Positions 6,451-9,042 of a stretch of 9,042 bases of DNA are shown in pieces (the first letter of the stretch is position 1; each line of letters opens with the position of its first letter). The stretch lies in assembly GCA_002305235.1 (NCBI GenBank), contig DBQL01000186.1, positions 1 to 9,042 of the forward strand. The letters run 5' to 3'. A model generated the notes under the pieces. The model worked only from the letters and a program-made list of their open reading frames with translations, did no database searches and was not told where the DNA came from. This DNA comes from Prevotella sp. UBA1395 (GTDB taxonomy: Bacteria; Bacteroidota; Bacteroidia; Bacteroidales; Bacteroidaceae). Made by a program: the position numbers and the translations under genes.

Positions 6451-6531
6451 TATTTTCTAACTTCTAATCCCCCCTTCGCCATTCCTCACTCCTCATTCTC
6501 CATTTCAAATTCTTAAATCTCCATTCTCCCC
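6451..6531 (+). promoter_or_regulatory. Pyrimidine-rich, nearly G-free leader before the first permease gene
   Basis: The 81 bases before the ATG at 6532 contain a single G (6478), against a GC-rich background with abundant G. They are built of imperfect C/T-rich units such as ATTCCTCACT, CCTCATTCTCC and CTCCATTCTCCCC. No Shine-Dalgarno is possible and little secondary structure can form. Bacteroidota commonly initiate without Shine-Dalgarno pairing, so an unstructured ribosome landing region is a reasonable reading. A role is inferred, not shown. Confidence 0.4.
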
Positions 6532-7790
<1,259 letters not shown>

Positions 7791-7794
<4 letters not shown>

Positions 7795-9035
7795 GAATAG
7801 ATTTTGACGCATACAGGGAGATATTAGACACCATCACACGCAACAAAGGACGGTCTTTTCTGACGGGCTTCGGCGTGTTTTGGGGCATCTTCATGCTTGT
7901 GGCGCTCATCGGAGGAGGCAAGGGACTGAAGGAGTTGCTGAGCAATAACTTCGAGGGTTTCGCCACCAATTGTGCCATCATCTTCCCTCAAGCCACCACG
8001 AAACCGTATCAAGGCTTCCGCAAGGGTCGTGTTTGGGGCATGACATACAGCGACATCGACCGTCTCAAGTCGCAGGTGCCGGAGGTGGATGTGGTCAGTC
8101 CGATGCTCGCGGTATGGGGTGCAAGCGTGAAGTTTAACGACAAAGTGAGCGTGTGCTCGTTCAAGGGCATCTTGCCAAACTATACGCAAATCGAGGCTCC
8201 GAAGATCTATTATGGCCGGTTTATCAACGAGATGGATGTGGCACAGGGCCGCAAGGTGTGTGTGTTGGGCAAGAAAGTATATAAGACGCTGTTTCCCGGG
8301 GGAGGCGATCCCTGCGGGCAGCGCGTGCGGATCGACTCCGCTTATTATCAAGTGGTGGGCGTAAACTATTCCTCCGGCAACATGAATATCAACGGTCGGG
8401 CAGAGGAATCGGTGACGGTACCCATCACCTTGGTGCAGCAAGCCTATAACCGTGGCGACAGCATCGACCTGATGTGTATGACGATGAGGCGAGGATTGCA
8501 CGTGTCTAAGCTCGCACCCAAGCTGCGTGAGATTATCGGACGCGCCCACAGTGTGTCTCCCGACGACGAGAAAGCCATCACCATCATCAACACCGAGGTG
8601 ATGTTTGGCATGATGGACAGTCTCTTCAGCGGCGTCAATTTCCTGATATGGCTGGTGGGTATAGGTACTCTTTTTGCCGGGGCGATAGGCGTGAGCAACA
8701 TCATGATGGTCACCGTGAGAGAGCGAACGACAGAGATCGGCATCCGAAGGGCTATTGGTGCTACTCCCGCAATGATCCTTTCGCAGATCATTTCCGAGAG
8801 CATTATCCTCACGACGGTGGCGGGTATGAGCGGCATTATCTTCGCTGTGGCCATCCTTGAGATGCTCGAGGTGGGCAATACCACAGACGGAATTGTGGCC
8901 GCCCATTTCCAAGTGGACTTCTGGACAGCCTTCGGAGCCGTGGCGTTGCTTAGCGTTCTCGGGGTGCTGGCGGGCCTCGCGCCGGCGGCAAGAGCTATGA
9001 GTATCAAGCCGGTGGACGCGATGAGGGATGAGTAA
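7791..9035 (+). CDS. MacB-like ABC transporter permease (second of pair)
   Basis: This 414-residue paralogue of the preceding permease has the same plan: NKGRSFLTGFGVFWGIFML (18-36) into TM1, a periplasmic core domain (about 48-275), then three helices near 283-308, 328-356 and 378-400. The coupling motif is ERTTEIGIRRAIGA (311-324) and the tail PAARAMSIKPVDAMR (398-412). KPYQG...KGR (71-80) matches the first permease. Two dissimilar permeases with one ATPase suggest a heterodimer like LolC/LolE rather than homodimeric MacB. The start codon shares ATGA with the previous stop, so translation is probably coupled. Only 7 bases follow the stop before the window ends, so any adaptor or TolC-like partner lies outside. 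A 404-codon antisense frame over this gene is treated as chance. Confidence 0.94.
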
Positions 9036-9042
9036 CATAGGC

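Noticed and set aside
7824..9038. 404-codon minus-strand open frame covering the second permease
   Set aside because: It is the antisense of a clear MacB-like permease in a GC-rich gene. The product is His-rich, without domain features, as expected for a shadow frame.

Overview
The window looks like chromosomal DNA from a member of the Bacteroidota, most likely the Bacteroidales (Prevotella-like). The protein families support this. So do three Bacteroidota-type promoter candidates (a -7 box TAnnTTTG, with a weaker -33 box 19 nt upstream) and the lack of well-placed Shine-Dalgarno sequences before most genes. The placement below phylum level is inference. Eight protein-coding genes are supported. 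No rRNA, tRNA, CRISPR array or insertion sequence was seen.

Layout. Positions 1-373 hold no gene I can defend, but contain a bulged hairpin (25-68) and a perfect 13-bp inverted repeat (286-321). Two leftward genes follow: a DJ-1/YajL-family protein (374-943) and an MgtC/SapB-family membrane protein (1310-1963). They are separated by about 370 bp carrying a terminator-like hairpin for the mgtC-like gene and a promoter for the DJ-1 gene, so they are probably separate transcripts. From about 2100 everything reads rightward. First come a promoter, a structured leader and NAD kinase (nadK, 2264-3148). Next are a fused type I ABC exporter (3232-4965) and a secreted TlpA-like thioredoxin (4989-5603), only 23 bp apart. 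Last is a MacB/LolCDE-type transporter: an ATPase (5672-6391) and two paralogous permeases (6532-7794 and 7791-9035) that overlap by 4 bp.

How the genes may work together. The ABC exporter and TlpA protein probably form a pair that exports a substrate and handles thiol chemistry in the periplasm. The substrate is unknown. The ATPase and two permeases should form one mechanotransmission-type ABC complex. In this phylum such operons usually continue with a periplasmic adaptor and a TolC-like outer-membrane channel, which would lie just beyond the right edge. The genes on the left (DJ-1, MgtC-like, nadK) are housekeeping or stress functions.

No clearly new biological system is visible. The most interesting points are the cysteine-rich tail of the TlpA protein and its pairing with the exporter, the foldable nadK leader, the nearly G-free leader before the first permease, and the structured non-coding segments on the left.
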